Notes under the pieces: generated by a model
What the model was told of the DNA's origin: nothing
Seen by the model: only the letters and a program-made list of their open reading frames with translations
Database searches by the model: none
Made by a program: the position numbers and the translations under genes
DNA from: CAJQQY01 sp045106765
GTDB lineage: Bacteria > Bacteroidota > Bacteroidia > Chitinophagales > Saprospiraceae
Direction: 5' to 3'
Length of the DNA: 64,000 bases
NCBI GenBank assembly: GCA_045106765.1
Contig: JBGCFD010000129.1
Span: 4,282 to 68,281 of the forward strand
Shown here: positions 17,047 through 26,173 of the stretch, one piece after another
How positions within the stretch are numbered: the stretch's first letter is position 1
Layout of the letters: each line of letters opens with the position of its first letter

Positions 17047-18107
17047 AAATACCCTCAGCAAAAAAAATCGAAGATTTCATCTTTAATTTGCCTTTGATAT
17101 CTTTTCTGATAAGGTGGTCCAAGCAGAATTCTCTTCCAGGGTTTTTTCATGTTCCTCTTTTTGATGTAGTTAGTTTTATCTTGGTGGAAATCAAACAATT
17201 CAATCTGACCATGCGAGCCAACTCCATGGCATTTAGTTTTTTCCTATCATTATTCCCTTCTATTTTGGTGATATTTACTTTGATTCCTTTTATTCTCCCT
17301 TATTTTTCTGGATTTATTATTCCATACATTCCTGATGAATTATTAAAGTTTAGCACTAATGGGTCTATCGACTTTAATTCAACCATTATTGCACAAATCA
17401 ATGATTTAATTGATGAAGTAAAAATTTTGCCAGATAATGCTAGACAGCAATTAGTCAATTTTATTAATGAAGTTGCCACACAATCTCGATTTGATGTATT
17501 ATCGCTTGGATTTCTTTTAGCCTTGTTCTTTGCCTCCAATGGAATGATCACCATGATGCGAGGCTTTGAAAAATCTCATACCTCTACTTTTGTTAAACGT
17601 TCGATATTCAAAAAAAGGATCATTGGATTTTGGATTACTATATTACTTGGATCATTGGTGGTGGGATCATTGTTACTGATTATTCTTGGGAATACTCTCT
17701 TGAGTTACCTATTTGAATATTTGGATACAGATAGTTTTACTGAATTTAGTATTCAATTTTTGCGATGGTTTATTTCCTTTTTTATTTTTTATTTTGCTAT
17801 TGCATTGATTTATCACTTTGGAATTTCTACGAAGCAAAAGGTGAAATATTTCTCCCCTGGAGCAACTTTAGCTACATTTTTATCAATAGCCACTTCCTTA
17901 ATTTTTGCCTGGTATGTCAATTCATTTGGTGCTTACAATAAGTTATATGGAACGATTGGAACATTCATCGTTATCATGCTTTGGATCCAGATTAATTGCT
18001 TTATTATTTTGATTGGATTTGAGTTGAATGCAGCAATTGCTGTCAACAGAGATCTCAAAAAATTCATTGTAAAGAAAATTAAAAAGATAGAAAAGAATAA
18101 AATATAA
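17043..18107 (+). CDS. YihY/BrkB family inner-membrane protein
   Basis: 354 aa with about six membrane helices. The family features are the LTMRANSMAFSFFLSLFPSI block at about 57-76, the AIALIYHFGIS helix, and the late region SFGAYNKLYGTIGTFIVIMLWI with the conserved YGT-G. The start is a TTG at 17043 overlapping the previous stop (TTGA); the next Met (residue 58) would remove the conserved N-terminal helix, so the TTG start is preferred. The family was once called ribonuclease BN but is a membrane protein of uncertain function. The C-terminus is very Lys-rich. Confidence 0.85.
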   Translation: MKIPSAKKIEDFIFNLPLISFLIRWSKQNSLPGFFHVPLFDVVSFILVEIKQFNLTMRANSMAFSFFLSLFPSILVIFTLIPFILPYFSGFIIPYIPDELLKFSTNGSIDFNSTIIAQINDLIDEVKILPDNARQQLVNFINEVATQSRFDVLSLGFLLALFFASNGMITMMRGFEKSHTSTFVKRSIFKKRIIGFWITILLGSLVVGSLLLIILGNTLLSYLFEYLDTDSFTEFSIQFLRWFISFFIFYFAIALIYHFGISTKQKVKYFSPGATLATFLSIATSLIFAWYVNSFGAYNKLYGTIGTFIVIMLWIQINCFIILIGFELNAAIAVNRDLKKFIVKKIKKIEKNKI

Positions 18108-18631
18108 ATTTGTAAGTATATTGTTATGTTAGGTTTTAAATGTTAAATAATTATAATAGGATAATAAAGTTCAAATTAAATTTAAATTATATTTGATTTT
18201 TTTTGAAAATGTGAATTCCTTTTGTACTTTTACTTAAACACGAGAGAATCTTACACACTTCTTTTTAGGTTTCCAAATCACTACAAGTAAATTAATTAAA
18301 ACTTCACCCCTAATTGTTGGTGATATTACAATGCCAAATGCTTGTATAATTTGCCAATTATCAACTTAGAATTTTTTTATCGTTTTTTTATTTAGTGAAA
18401 GATTTCAGTTTTGATACATTTTTAATGCGTCACAAATTGCGTGACAATGGTTTGTCAATATTATTGTTATAATTAATTTAACAATACGAGAGAATTGATT
18501 AGTTTTTCATTTTTTCTGATAAAAAAACAGCACTTATAACCCCAATTAAAAATAAATAAAATAAGATTTTTATATAAGAAAAATAAGATTTTCAAATCCC
18601 ATTTACTTAGAAGAACAAATTGAATTTTTCC
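18108..18631. other. 524-bp non-coding spacer with small repeats
   Basis: I see no gene here. Visible structure: TATATTGTTATGT at 18117-18129 (the same 13-mer occurs at 51387-51399); CACGAGAGAATC at 18240 and TACGAGAGAATT at 18485, sharing ACGAGAGAAT; a GTCAC...GTGAC inverted repeat at 18429-18445; and TATTGTTA (18462-18469) facing TAACAATA (18479-18486). The spacer precedes the TPR gene and probably holds its promoter and regulatory sites. Confidence 0.5.
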
Positions 18632-20050
18632 ATGAAACACTATCCACATCAGCCTGACAACAGGTTAAAAACACTTGCCGGCAAATTTGAAAATTTGTCA
18701 CGAAATCAAGAAGACTGCTTTGTCACAAAATCAGAGTTTCTGTTGCTTACCGATTACTTCGAGTATGAAAAATTTCAAGATCAAGCCCTTGAAGTCATTA
18801 ATTTTGGAATCTCAAAATTCAAAAATTCACCAGAGTTAATTGTCAGAAAAACTAGATTGCTTATCTACAATTTTGGTAGTAAGCAAGCCATCTATTTTTT
18901 AAACCAATTACATAACTCTTGTTTAAAACCTTTTCAAGTTGATATTTTAAGGGTGGAAATTTTAATTTCAGAAGGTCAAATTGATATGGCTCTTTCAGTT
19001 ATTTCGACTTTAAAATATAAGTATAAAAAAACGGGAAATATTCTAAGTGAGGTGTGTTATTTGGAAGCGCTAGCCTACGAAAAATCAGATCATTTTGATA
19101 AATCATTTGAGGCATTGAGTGAAGTTTTGTGGGTAAATCCTAATCATCAAGATGCACTTGGAAAAGTTTGGATGACAACGGAACTATCTCGAAAATCAAA
19201 AGAAGGGATTTTACTAAATAAATTTTTATTAAAAAAAGAGCACTATTCTGCCATCTCTTGGTTCAATATAGCACATGCATATTATTCTGAAAGAGAATAT
19301 GAAAAAGCAGTTGAGGCATTTGAATTTAGTATCATAATCAATGAAGATTTTGAAACTGCCTATTTAGATTTAGCGGAGGTTTGTATGTTGTTAGGTTTAT
19401 TTCAAAAAGCGACTCAATATTTGGAAATAGCTTTTGAAAAATTTGAAATTAATGAGTTGGAACGCTTTATCCAATTTGGAGAAAGTTTAATAATGAGTGG
19501 TGAATTTAGAGCGGCTAGAGCACCTTTAAAAGCAGCATTGATTATTGATGATTCTGATCCAGATTTACTTTATTTGATAGCTGAAACTTATCGTTTGGAA
19601 GGGAAATATACATTGGCTATTCAAAATTATAAATCTGCTTTAGTTATTGATTATTCTCGAGATGATATTCATAATAGTTTAGGAAAAACTTATTTCATGA
19701 TGGTAGAGTTTGAAAAAGCACAATGTCATTTTGAAATTGCAATTGAAAATGATCCATACCATTGTGGCTATCGCTCAGAATTAGCAAGTTTCTATTTGAA
19801 TATCGGAGAGGTGGAAAAATGTGAAAAAGTACTTGCTGAAGCAGTTGAAGAATTACCAAATGTTGAATTGATATACCATCATGCAGCAATTCTTTTAAGC
19901 ATGGGTAGAGAGGTGGAAGGACTAGAACTTTTGGGAATCGCTTTGCAAGAAAAAATTTCATTACGAAATGAAGTATATGAATTTGCTCCCGAGTTGGTTG
20001 GAAATCCAAAAGTGGAAGCCATAATTAAATATTATAAAGGAGAACGATAA
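18632..20050 (+). CDS. tetratricopeptide repeat protein
   Basis: 472 aa from the ATG at 18632; a TTG at 18620 would add four residues. Made almost entirely of 34-residue helical hairpins: for example SAISWFNIAHAYYSEREYEK, TAYLDLAEVCMLLGLFQKA, DLLYLIAETYRLEGKYTLA and DIHNSLGKTYFMMVEFEKA show the W-LG-Y/A-G-Y/F-A-A TPR pattern, with about ten repeats in total. There is no signal peptide or membrane segment, so a cytoplasmic scaffold role is likely. The partner is unknown. A long non-coding leader and a clear terminator show it is monocistronic. Confidence 0.82.
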   Translation: MKHYPHQPDNRLKTLAGKFENLSRNQEDCFVTKSEFLLLTDYFEYEKFQDQALEVINFGISKFKNSPELIVRKTRLLIYNFGSKQAIYFLNQLHNSCLKPFQVDILRVEILISEGQIDMALSVISTLKYKYKKTGNILSEVCYLEALAYEKSDHFDKSFEALSEVLWVNPNHQDALGKVWMTTELSRKSKEGILLNKFLLKKEHYSAISWFNIAHAYYSEREYEKAVEAFEFSIIINEDFETAYLDLAEVCMLLGLFQKATQYLEIAFEKFEINELERFIQFGESLIMSGEFRAARAPLKAALIIDDSDPDLLYLIAETYRLEGKYTLAIQNYKSALVIDYSRDDIHNSLGKTYFMMVEFEKAQCHFEIAIENDPYHCGYRSELASFYLNIGEVEKCEKVLAEAVEELPNVELIYHHAAILLSMGREVEGLELLGIALQEKISLRNEVYEFAPELVGNPKVEAIIKYYKGER

Positions 20051-20072
20051 TTCTCTTTTTAAGAAAATAGTT

Positions 20073-20109
20073 GCCTTCAAATATTAATTTATTTGGAGGC
20101 TTTTTTTTT
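20073..20109 (+). terminator. terminator after the TPR gene
   Basis: GCCTTCAAATA / TATTTGGAGGC stem with one G-T pair, then nine T residues. Confidence 0.88.
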
Positions 20110-20154
20110 GTAAAAAATTAATATTAAATTCTTTTCTTTGGAAAAAAGTAAATT

Positions 20155-20679
20155 ATGTCAATTAACAGAAGACCCGAATCCAAAGAATATAATCCTTATT
20201 ATGGAACTTACATTAGTAAAGTTAAAGGCAATAATTTTATTAAAAATTTACAAGAACAAAAATTCGAAACACTAGCCACGCTTTCCAAACTTTCTGATGA
20301 AATGTGGGATCATAAGTATGCTCCAGAAAAATGGACAATCAAAGAAGTCATGATTCATATCATGGATGCAGAAAGAATTTTTGTTTATCGAGCGCTTCGA
20401 GTGGCTAGAAATGATCAGACTCCCATGCCAGGATTTGAACAAAACGATTACATTCCTTTTTATAATACAATCCAAAGATCTGGTAGTTCAATCATGGCAG
20501 AATATGAATCCGTAAGAAATTCAACTATTCTATTATTTGAAAATTTGAGTGAAGAAGATTGGGGAAGGCTAGGAGAGGCAAGTGGTAGTCCAGTTTCCGT
20601 TTTGGCATTGGGATATATGATTGCTGGTCACGAACTTCATCATGTTCAATTATTGCACGAACGATATTTTAAAGGATAA
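20155..20679 (+). CDS. DinB family putative metal-dependent protein
   Basis: 174 aa four-helix DinB_2-type protein. The likely metal triad is H68 (KEVMIHIMDAERIF), H159 and H163 (GHELHHVQLL). WTIKEVMIHIMDAER and the final HELHH are the usual conserved blocks. DinB-fold proteins include thiol-dependent S-transferases (bacillithiol and mycothiol enzymes) and detoxification enzymes; the reaction here is unknown. A DUF1304 gene follows 31 nt downstream. Confidence 0.85.
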   Translation: MSINRRPESKEYNPYYGTYISKVKGNNFIKNLQEQKFETLATLSKLSDEMWDHKYAPEKWTIKEVMIHIMDAERIFVYRALRVARNDQTPMPGFEQNDYIPFYNTIQRSGSSIMAEYESVRNSTILLFENLSEEDWGRLGEASGSPVSVLALGYMIAGHELHHVQLLHERYFKG

Positions 20680-20710
20680 GTAAGTTTAATAATTTTTTAA
20701 AACAAAACGT

Positions 20711-21070
20711 ATGAGTATCATCGCAAAAATCGCTATCGGAATTATTGCCATCGAACATATTTATATCTTATGGTTAGAAATGTTTGCTTGGACGACTAGG
20801 GCTAGAAAAGTATTCCCTTTGCCCAAAGATTTATTTGAACCAACAAAATCTATGGCAGCCAATCAAGGATTATATAATGGCTTTTTAGCAGCAGGTTTGA
20901 TTTGGTCGCTATTAATTACAGATATAGAATGGGCACAAAATATTGCTTTGTTTTTTCTAGGTTGTGTTTTAGTGGCAGGACTTTATGGTGGTTTAACTGT
21001 ATCTAAAAAAATATTGACTGTTCAGGCATTTCCTGCATTTGTGGCTATTTTAATAGTTTTGTTTTTATAA
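20711..21070 (+). CDS. DUF1304 family membrane protein
   Basis: 119 aa with four predicted membrane helices (about 4-26, 53-70, 76-95 and 100-118). Family features are the N-terminal EHIYILWLEMFAW and the NQGLYNGFLAAGL block in the second helix. Function is unknown in the family. It is probably co-transcribed with the DinB gene upstream. Confidence 0.85.
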   Translation: MSIIAKIAIGIIAIEHIYILWLEMFAWTTRARKVFPLPKDLFEPTKSMAANQGLYNGFLAAGLIWSLLITDIEWAQNIALFFLGCVLVAGLYGGLTVSKKILTVQAFPAFVAILIVLFL

Positions 21071-21092
21071 ATTAAACATTCAAATTTTGAAT

Positions 21093-21134
21093 AAAAAAGC
21101 TGAATACTTGAAGTAGTATTCAGCTTTTTTTATT
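21093..21134 (+). terminator. terminator between DUF1304 and the convergent lipoprotein gene
   Basis: AAAAAGCTGAATACT - TGAAGT - AGTATTCAGCTTTTT; A- and T-runs on both sides suit both strands. Confidence 0.88.
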
Positions 21135-21144
21135 TTTTGATCTT

Positions 21145-21747
21145 CTAATCGTTTGTCAAAACCTTTCGGTATCTTCCAGAGTCATAGTAAAAAGTTGTTC
21201 CTGTTTTTTCGTAAATATTATAGTTGATTCCATTGTATTCCAAACCAACTTCTTTATTTCCGCCGTAAACAAATCCTGGCTCTTCGACCTCTAAACCTGC
21301 TCCAAGGAAACCACTATTACCTTCTTTTTGTAATTCATATTTTTTATATCCAGAAGTAGTTTTATGGAAAGCATACAATCTGATTCTTCCTTTTTTATCC
21401 ATCAAAAATGTGGCAAAATCATCTTCACCATCACCATTAAAATCTCCTTCCACTAAAATGTCATCTTTGTAAAGTGGTCGCATTGACTTTGACATACTTT
21501 CCAAATATTCTTCTGAAAGCCATTTTTCTTTTGGAACGATTTCGTAACCTGGCATTTTGTTTTTTAAAAAATCAGAAATTTCATCTGATAAAATTAAAGT
21601 GTCATCAATTTCAATTTCCTCCTTTACATCGTCAGTATTTTCTACGTTTGTAGGAGTATTGTTTTTGGCACTAGCCGTTTTTTTATCGTCCTTTTTGCAA
21701 CTAGTAAAAAAACATAAAACGGTGAATACAATTATTAAATTCTTCAT
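21145..21747 (-). CDS. lipoprotein with FG-GAP/VCBS-like motif
   Basis: 200 aa. A type II signal peptide ends in FFTSC (Cys17), followed by a Lys/Asn/Asp-rich linker to about residue 55. The C-terminal 145 residues contain EGDFNGDGEDDFATFLMDKKG, a calcium-binding-like D-x-N/D-G-D-D--D loop of the FG-GAP/VCBS type, then short beta-strands. Related Bacteroidota proteins are uncharacterised. Probably anchored in the outer membrane or periplasm. Confidence 0.7.
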   Translation of the reverse strand: MKNLIIVFTVLCFFTSCKKDDKKTASAKNNTPTNVENTDDVKEEIEIDDTLILSDEISDFLKNKMPGYEIVPKEKWLSEEYLESMSKSMRPLYKDDILVEGDFNGDGEDDFATFLMDKKGRIRLYAFHKTTSGYKKYELQKEGNSGFLGAGLEVEEPGFVYGGNKEVGLEYNGINYNIYEKTGTTFYYDSGRYRKVLTND

Positions 21748-21885
21748 TGTTGATTTTGATTAAAAAGTGATCTGTTAAAAATGTAAGTAATTGATTGTCA
21801 ATAAGTTGAATGGCAAATTATGATTTTAATTTTAAAAACGCCATTATTATCAATAAGTATTTTTTATTTGGAAGTGAACCTATGA

Positions 21886-21937
21886 GGAGTCAGTTGCCAG
21901 GAGCGCAGCGACCAACCTGACAACTGACTCCTTTTTT
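21886..21937 (+). terminator. hairpin upstream of the DUF6438 gene
   Basis: GGAGTCAGTTGCCAGG (21886-21901) pairs with CCTGACAACTGACTCC (21916-21931) with one mismatch and is followed by six T residues. No plus-strand gene ends just before it, so it could equally be an inserted palindromic repeat acting as an upstream boundary. Confidence 0.65.
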
Positions 21938-21960
21938 CCAATTTTTTCAAATCTAATTTC

Positions 21961-21968
21961 TATTTTTG
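21961..21968 (+). promoter_or_regulatory. -7 promoter element of the DUF6438 gene
   Basis: TATTTTTG matches TAnnTTTG; no good -33 TTG is seen. It covers the TTG codon at 21966, which supports the ATG at 21984 as the start. Confidence 0.5.
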
Positions 21969-21983
21969 TATAAAATAAATTTT

Positions 21984-22550
21984 ATGAAAAATAAATTCAC
22001 TTTGTTGACTTTGCTTTTAGGATGTTTTTTAATTATTTCTTGTTCTAAGAAAAATAAAGTAGTTGCCGCACCACCATCCTCATCTTATGATATTGAAGTA
22101 AATTCTCCAGCGGTGGAAGAGAATGTAATCAACGAGAAATCACCAAAAAGTATTTCTGAACTTTCCAAAAATTATCGAGTGGTAACAATGCAAAAAACTG
22201 GATGTTATGGAAAGTGTCCTGACTATGAATTTGTTTTGCAATCAAATGGAGATGCAATTTATATTGGAAAAAAGAATGTCGCTCGACTTGGTAGATATAC
22301 GGCACATGCAAAAGCAGGTTTTATTTTTTCCATAAAAAGTGAAATTAAGGAAGGACATTTTTTTAAGATGTCCACAGTTTATCCTTCAAATGAAAAATTT
22401 ATTAAAGATCTTCCTGATACTTATCTTATGGTAAGTGATAATATAAATCAAATTATTATTAGAAATAATCATGATGCTCCAACCGAATTAATCGAGTTCC
22501 AAAATAAAATTGAAAGTATGATTGAAGAATTAGAATGGGTGAAAAAATGA
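21984..22550 (+). CDS. DUF6438 domain lipoprotein
   Basis: 188 aa from the ATG at 21984. A type II signal peptide ends LIISC (Cys about residue 20), then a low-complexity linker. The C-terminal domain begins YRVVTMQKTGCYGKCPDYEF, with the GCYGxCP-Y motif characteristic of DUF6438. The two motif cysteines may form a disulfide. The function of the family is unknown; it is expected to be an envelope lipoprotein. Confidence 0.8.
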   Translation: MKNKFTLLTLLLGCFLIISCSKKNKVVAAPPSSSYDIEVNSPAVEENVINEKSPKSISELSKNYRVVTMQKTGCYGKCPDYEFVLQSNGDAIYIGKKNVARLGRYTAHAKAGFIFSIKSEIKEGHFFKMSTVYPSNEKFIKDLPDTYLMVSDNINQIIIRNNHDAPTELIEFQNKIESMIEELEWVKK

Positions 22551-22552
22551 AA

Positions 22553-22588
22553 AGACGTTCAACGTTCAACGTTCAATGTCTAACGTCT
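22553..22588. repeat. iterated-word hairpin between convergent genes
   Basis: AGACGTTCAACGTTCAACG followed by TTCAATGTCTAACGTCT: the word GTTCAAC is repeated and the ends AGACGTT/AACGTCT are complementary. It lies between the convergent DUF6438 and ferric-reductase-like genes and touches the stop codon of the latter. Confidence 0.6.
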
Positions 22589-23195
22589 ACCGTTTTCTCT
22601 TTTTCCAAATCCGTAAAAACATTGTTATTGTAAAAACTATAACCAAAGGAATATATTCGTTAGAACCGTGGATGACTCTTTTGACATAGCTAATCATAAA
22701 AATTAACCAAATCCAATATCCTCCTGCGGTGTGCAAAATTTTCCAACTCTGACTTGTTATTTTTTTTACAAAAAAAGGAAAAGAGGTAAGAAGCATTAAT
22801 ACTAGAAAAAAATAAGCTAACCCGCCTGCGATTAAAGAAACAGTTGCTGCTTGTTCAAAAACGGGATGAAAATATTGTTGTAATAAAACTAAAAATCCTA
22901 AATGTACTAAGTGCATCATTGCAAAAGAGATTCCCCAAAATTTTCGATTCATAAAAAACCACCACGAGAAAGAATTTTTGAACCAAGCGTGAAATGCTGA
23001 TGCACCAAAAGCAAAGCAAAATAAGATTCCACTCATCCGAGCAGTCAATCGAATTACCAATCGGTTGCTTTCTTCAGTAAATCCTTGGGAGTAAAAAATT
23101 CCCAAGAATAAGACCATTGAAAAAAGAGTGATTATTTTTACAATATCCCATGCCCAAATTCCTCGACTTTCGTTATTGGTAATGTTTTTTTTCAT
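22587..23195 (-). CDS. ferric reductase-like (MsrQ/YedZ-type) transmembrane protein
   Basis: 202 aa from the ATG at 23195 (MKKNITNNESRGIWAWD); an upstream extension to 23315 would need a TTG start and adds an unrelated hydrophobic stretch, so it is not used. About six helices are visible with heme-ligand-like histidines: the GASAFHAWF, FAMMHLVHLGFLVLL and SWKILHTAGGYWIW segments. The last is the WK-LH--G-- pattern of ferric-reductase-like domains. A heme-binding membrane electron-transfer role is likely. No msrP gene is adjacent. Confidence 0.7.
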   Translation of the reverse strand: MKKNITNNESRGIWAWDIVKIITLFSMVLFLGIFYSQGFTEESNRLVIRLTARMSGILFCFAFGASAFHAWFKNSFSWWFFMNRKFWGISFAMMHLVHLGFLVLLQQYFHPVFEQAATVSLIAGGLAYFFLVLMLLTSFPFFVKKITSQSWKILHTAGGYWIWLIFMISYVKRVIHGSNEYIPLVIVFTITMFLRIWKKRKR

Positions 23196-23342
23196 AAAAT
23201 TAGAATGTAAACTGCTGATTATCAAATGAATAAGAATAATTTTAAATAAAATCGAATATTTCGCCAACCGAGTTGTATAAATGGACGTGAAGGTAAGTAA
23301 CAATAATAATTGCAATTAATTTAAATAGTAATTTTAAGAAAT

Positions 23343-25415
23343 ATGAAAAAAATAATCTTTACACTAACTCTTATTTTAGGTTTTATTTCCGCTCAAGCTA
23401 ACTTCGACAATTATGGACCTGATTCACTTTGTTCTGTAACTATTGACACCATCCAGAATGGTGCTTGCTTACAAGCAAATCCAACAGGAACAGCACCTTT
23501 TACTTATGAATGGAGTGATAGCACTTTTTCAAGTTCAACTTGTATCAATGCTATTTTTAATACTTATTGTGTAACAGTAACTGATGCTGCAGGATGTGTT
23601 GCAGTTGCTTGCTCTGGGAATACTGCTCCAATTTGTAATGTCTGGATAGATGTAATTCCAGATACTAGTGGATATACATTAACTGCCAATTCATCTGGAA
23701 CTCCAGGATATACATATATTTGGAGCACAGGTAATTTTACTACTCAGTCTATTAATACACCAGTTTCGGGAACATTTTGTGTTACTGTAACTGACGCTGA
23801 TGGATGTGCCGAATCGTCTTGTGCAACTGTTGTTGTCAATCCTCCTTCAAATTGTTCAGTTATTATCTCTCCTGTTATAGGGACTACTTGTTTGGAAGCA
23901 ATTCCAACAGGGACAGCACCTTTTACTTACTATTGGAGTGATGGAGTTATTGGTGGCACCAACTGTAATACTGTACCATCCGATTCTACTTGTGTTACAG
24001 TTACAGATGCGAATGGATGTGTGGCAACTGCTTGTGTACTTGGAAGTGGACCTGATTGTGCTGTAGTAATCAATCAGAATGGGAATTCGATTAGCGCCAA
24101 TGCAACTTCCAATAACCCAAATCAAGTAATAAGTTATACTTGGTCAACAGGAGAAAATACTCAAATTATTACTCCTCCAGGAGATGGAGATTATTGTGTA
24201 ACTATTTCGGATGGGAATGGGTGTACGGCAGATGATTGTTATTATTTTTATGCTGATACTTCAGGAACATGTGAGGTGTCTATATATTTAGTAGGCTCGG
24301 ATTTATATTCTTATGCATCTAGTCCAAATTCTAACCAATTCACTTATTTATGGTCAACAGGAGCGACTACTACGAGTATTGGGCCTCTTTCTGCTGGCAC
24401 TTATTGCTTGACAGTAACTGATGGAACAGGATGTACTGTTTCTACTTGTTATACCATTGCTGCACAGGATATAATAGAAGGATATATTCTTTTAGATTCA
24501 ATTTCTTCAGGCGGTGGATGGATCAATAATGGATTTAATACGTTTAAAGTTTATTTGATTGAGCATGATGTTACAGCAGGATCATTGACGGCTATAGATA
24601 GTCAATTGGTAACTTCTACTCCTAATAATTGGGGAGGTTTTTATTCTTTCTCAGGAGTTGCAAACGGTGATTATTTAGTCAAAGCTGCGATAGAAGTAGG
24701 ATCTGACCAATATGATAATTATTTGCCTACTTACTTTGTAGATGTTCTATATTGGAATGATGCGACCACGGTAACTGTTCCTGGAAATGTGGGTGCTTTA
24801 TATAATATTGATATGGTTTCAGGAACAAATCCTGGAGGACCTGGATTTATCGGAGGATTGATCATTGATGGTGCAAATTTAACCTCTGGTCAAGTTGAAG
24901 TAAGAGGAGATGGAGATCCATTGGAAAATGTAAGTATATTGTTATTAACTGAAAATGATATGCCGATTACTCATACTGTTTCTAATGCTCAAGGGGAATT
25001 TGAGTTTTCAAATTTAGCTTGGGGAACTTATAAAGTAGTGGTTGAAGTGTTAGGAAAAGAACAAGGCATTAAATTTATTACTATCGGCCCTGACAACCAA
25101 TCTGGTTTTGTTAACTTCGAAGTAAACGAAACTTATGTAACTAGAATTGAAGATGTTTTGAATGGAGCATCACTTAAAGTTTTTCCAAATCCAGTTGATG
25201 ATAATATGAATATTCAAATTGAAATTCGTCAAAATACGAACTTGAATATTTCAGTTAATAACTTGTTAGGAAAAACGATCTTTTTAGAAAATAAAGATTT
25301 GAATGAAGGTATTCAAACGATGAATATTAACTTGAGAAATCTTCCTTCGGGAATTTACTTTTTGAATTTGAGTGATGGACAAGAAATTATTTCTCATAAA
25401 ATTATGAAAAGGTAA
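23343..25415 (+). CDS. secreted Cys-rich repeat protein with T9SS sorting domain
   Basis: 690 aa. Signal peptide 1-19. Five modules of about 61-63 residues at roughly 30-90, 98-160, 171-231, 239-299 and 310-369. Each begins with a Cys, contains a Y-WS-G core and ends with the pattern YCVTVTDANGC-x4-C (SprB/PKD-like immunoglobulin fold with a Cys frame). They are followed by a region of about 120 residues (GYILLDSISSGGG), a carboxypeptidase-regulatory-like domain at about 530-600 (SNAQGEFEFSNLAWGTYKVV) and a C-terminal T9SS sorting domain (LKVFPNPVDDNMNI, ending in KIMKR). It is expected to be exported and anchored at the cell surface, possibly as an adhesin. Confidence 0.82.
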   Translation: MKKIIFTLTLILGFISAQANFDNYGPDSLCSVTIDTIQNGACLQANPTGTAPFTYEWSDSTFSSSTCINAIFNTYCVTVTDAAGCVAVACSGNTAPICNVWIDVIPDTSGYTLTANSSGTPGYTYIWSTGNFTTQSINTPVSGTFCVTVTDADGCAESSCATVVVNPPSNCSVIISPVIGTTCLEAIPTGTAPFTYYWSDGVIGGTNCNTVPSDSTCVTVTDANGCVATACVLGSGPDCAVVINQNGNSISANATSNNPNQVISYTWSTGENTQIITPPGDGDYCVTISDGNGCTADDCYYFYADTSGTCEVSIYLVGSDLYSYASSPNSNQFTYLWSTGATTTSIGPLSAGTYCLTVTDGTGCTVSTCYTIAAQDIIEGYILLDSISSGGGWINNGFNTFKVYLIEHDVTAGSLTAIDSQLVTSTPNNWGGFYSFSGVANGDYLVKAAIEVGSDQYDNYLPTYFVDVLYWNDATTVTVPGNVGALYNIDMVSGTNPGGPGFIGGLIIDGANLTSGQVEVRGDGDPLENVSILLLTENDMPITHTVSNAQGEFEFSNLAWGTYKVVVEVLGKEQGIKFITIGPDNQSGFVNFEVNETYVTRIEDVLNGASLKVFPNPVDDNMNIQIEIRQNTNLNISVNNLLGKTIFLENKDLNEGIQTMNINLRNLPSGIYFLNLSDGQEIISHKIMKR

Positions 25416-25425
25416 CTTGTTAGTT

Positions 25426-25503
25426 AGGTAATCGGTTTATCAGTTGGCATGGGAACAATTTTTCGAAAATCTGTTAGACTGATTACCTGATAAACAATTC
25501 AAC
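25426..25503. repeat. palindromic spacer, CTGATAAAC-AATTC family
   Basis: AGGTAATCGGTTTATCAG (25426-25443) pairs imperfectly with CTGTTAGACTGATTACCT, and the spacer ends CTGATAAACAATTCAAC, close to CTGATAAACCAATTCACC at 6577-6594. It separates the repeat protein from the sigma-factor operon. Confidence 0.6.
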
Positions 25504-25528
25504 TTAAAAAAAACCAACAAAGTATTCA

Positions 25529-26101
25529 ATGAAAATTAGCGCTCAATTATTGGCTGATTGTCAACGGAGTGACCGACGTGCTCAATTTCAACTTTACCAA
25601 AGTTGTTTTAGCACGTTAATGAGTGTTGGTATGAGATATAAAAAAGATGAATCAGAATCTGCGGCAGTCGTTAATGTAGCTTTTTTAAAAATATTAAAAA
25701 ACCTAGATAAGTATCAAACACACGTTCCTTTCCAAGCTTGGATTAGGCGGATTATGATCAATATGGTAATTGATGAATTTAGAAAAAATAGGAAAGTTAG
25801 GGAGTTAATAGAGCATAATGATTTTCAAGATTTTCATAATCATGATGACTTAGTTACTTTGAATGTGGCAGACTTAAATTTTGATGCAGAAGAATTGGAG
25901 AATATGATAAAACGACTTCCTCCAGTCAGCCAAAAAGTATTTAATCTTTTTGCTATTGATGGATTTAGTCATAAAGAGATAGGAACAATGTTGGGAATTT
26001 CGGATGGAACTTCCAAGTGGCACTTGTCTTTTGCTCGAAAAAAATTAAAGGAATTTATTCAGGCGGCAATGAGAGATGAGGTGCAAAGAAAAGCACATTA
26101 G
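25529..26101 (+). CDS. ECF-type RNA polymerase sigma factor
   Basis: 190 aa sigma-70 family protein with region 2 at about 15-90 (ESAAVVNVAFLKILKNLDKY, then FQAWIRRIMINMVIDEFRKN) and region 4 at about 125-180 (LPPVSQKVFNLFAIDGFSHK, EIGTMLGISDGTSKWHLSFA, RKKLKE). The two regions are joined by an acidic linker. It directs transcription of unknown targets. The next gene, 72 nt downstream, encodes a protein with a single inner-membrane helix and an outer-membrane barrel that may act as its anti-sigma factor. Confidence 0.92.
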   Translation: MKISAQLLADCQRSDRRAQFQLYQSCFSTLMSVGMRYKKDESESAAVVNVAFLKILKNLDKYQTHVPFQAWIRRIMINMVIDEFRKNRKVRELIEHNDFQDFHNHDDLVTLNVADLNFDAEELENMIKRLPPVSQKVFNLFAIDGFSHKEIGTMLGISDGTSKWHLSFARKKLKEFIQAAMRDEVQRKAH

Positions 26102-26173
26102 TTTCGTAAATGATTGAATATCAATTTTTTACGAGGGAGAATTAGAAATATGTTATTTATTAAAAGTTAAGAT

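Noticed and set aside
23196..23315. N-terminal extension of the ferric-reductase-like protein
   Set aside because: Needs a TTG start, adds an unrelated hydrophobic segment and would consume the divergent promoter region of the next gene.
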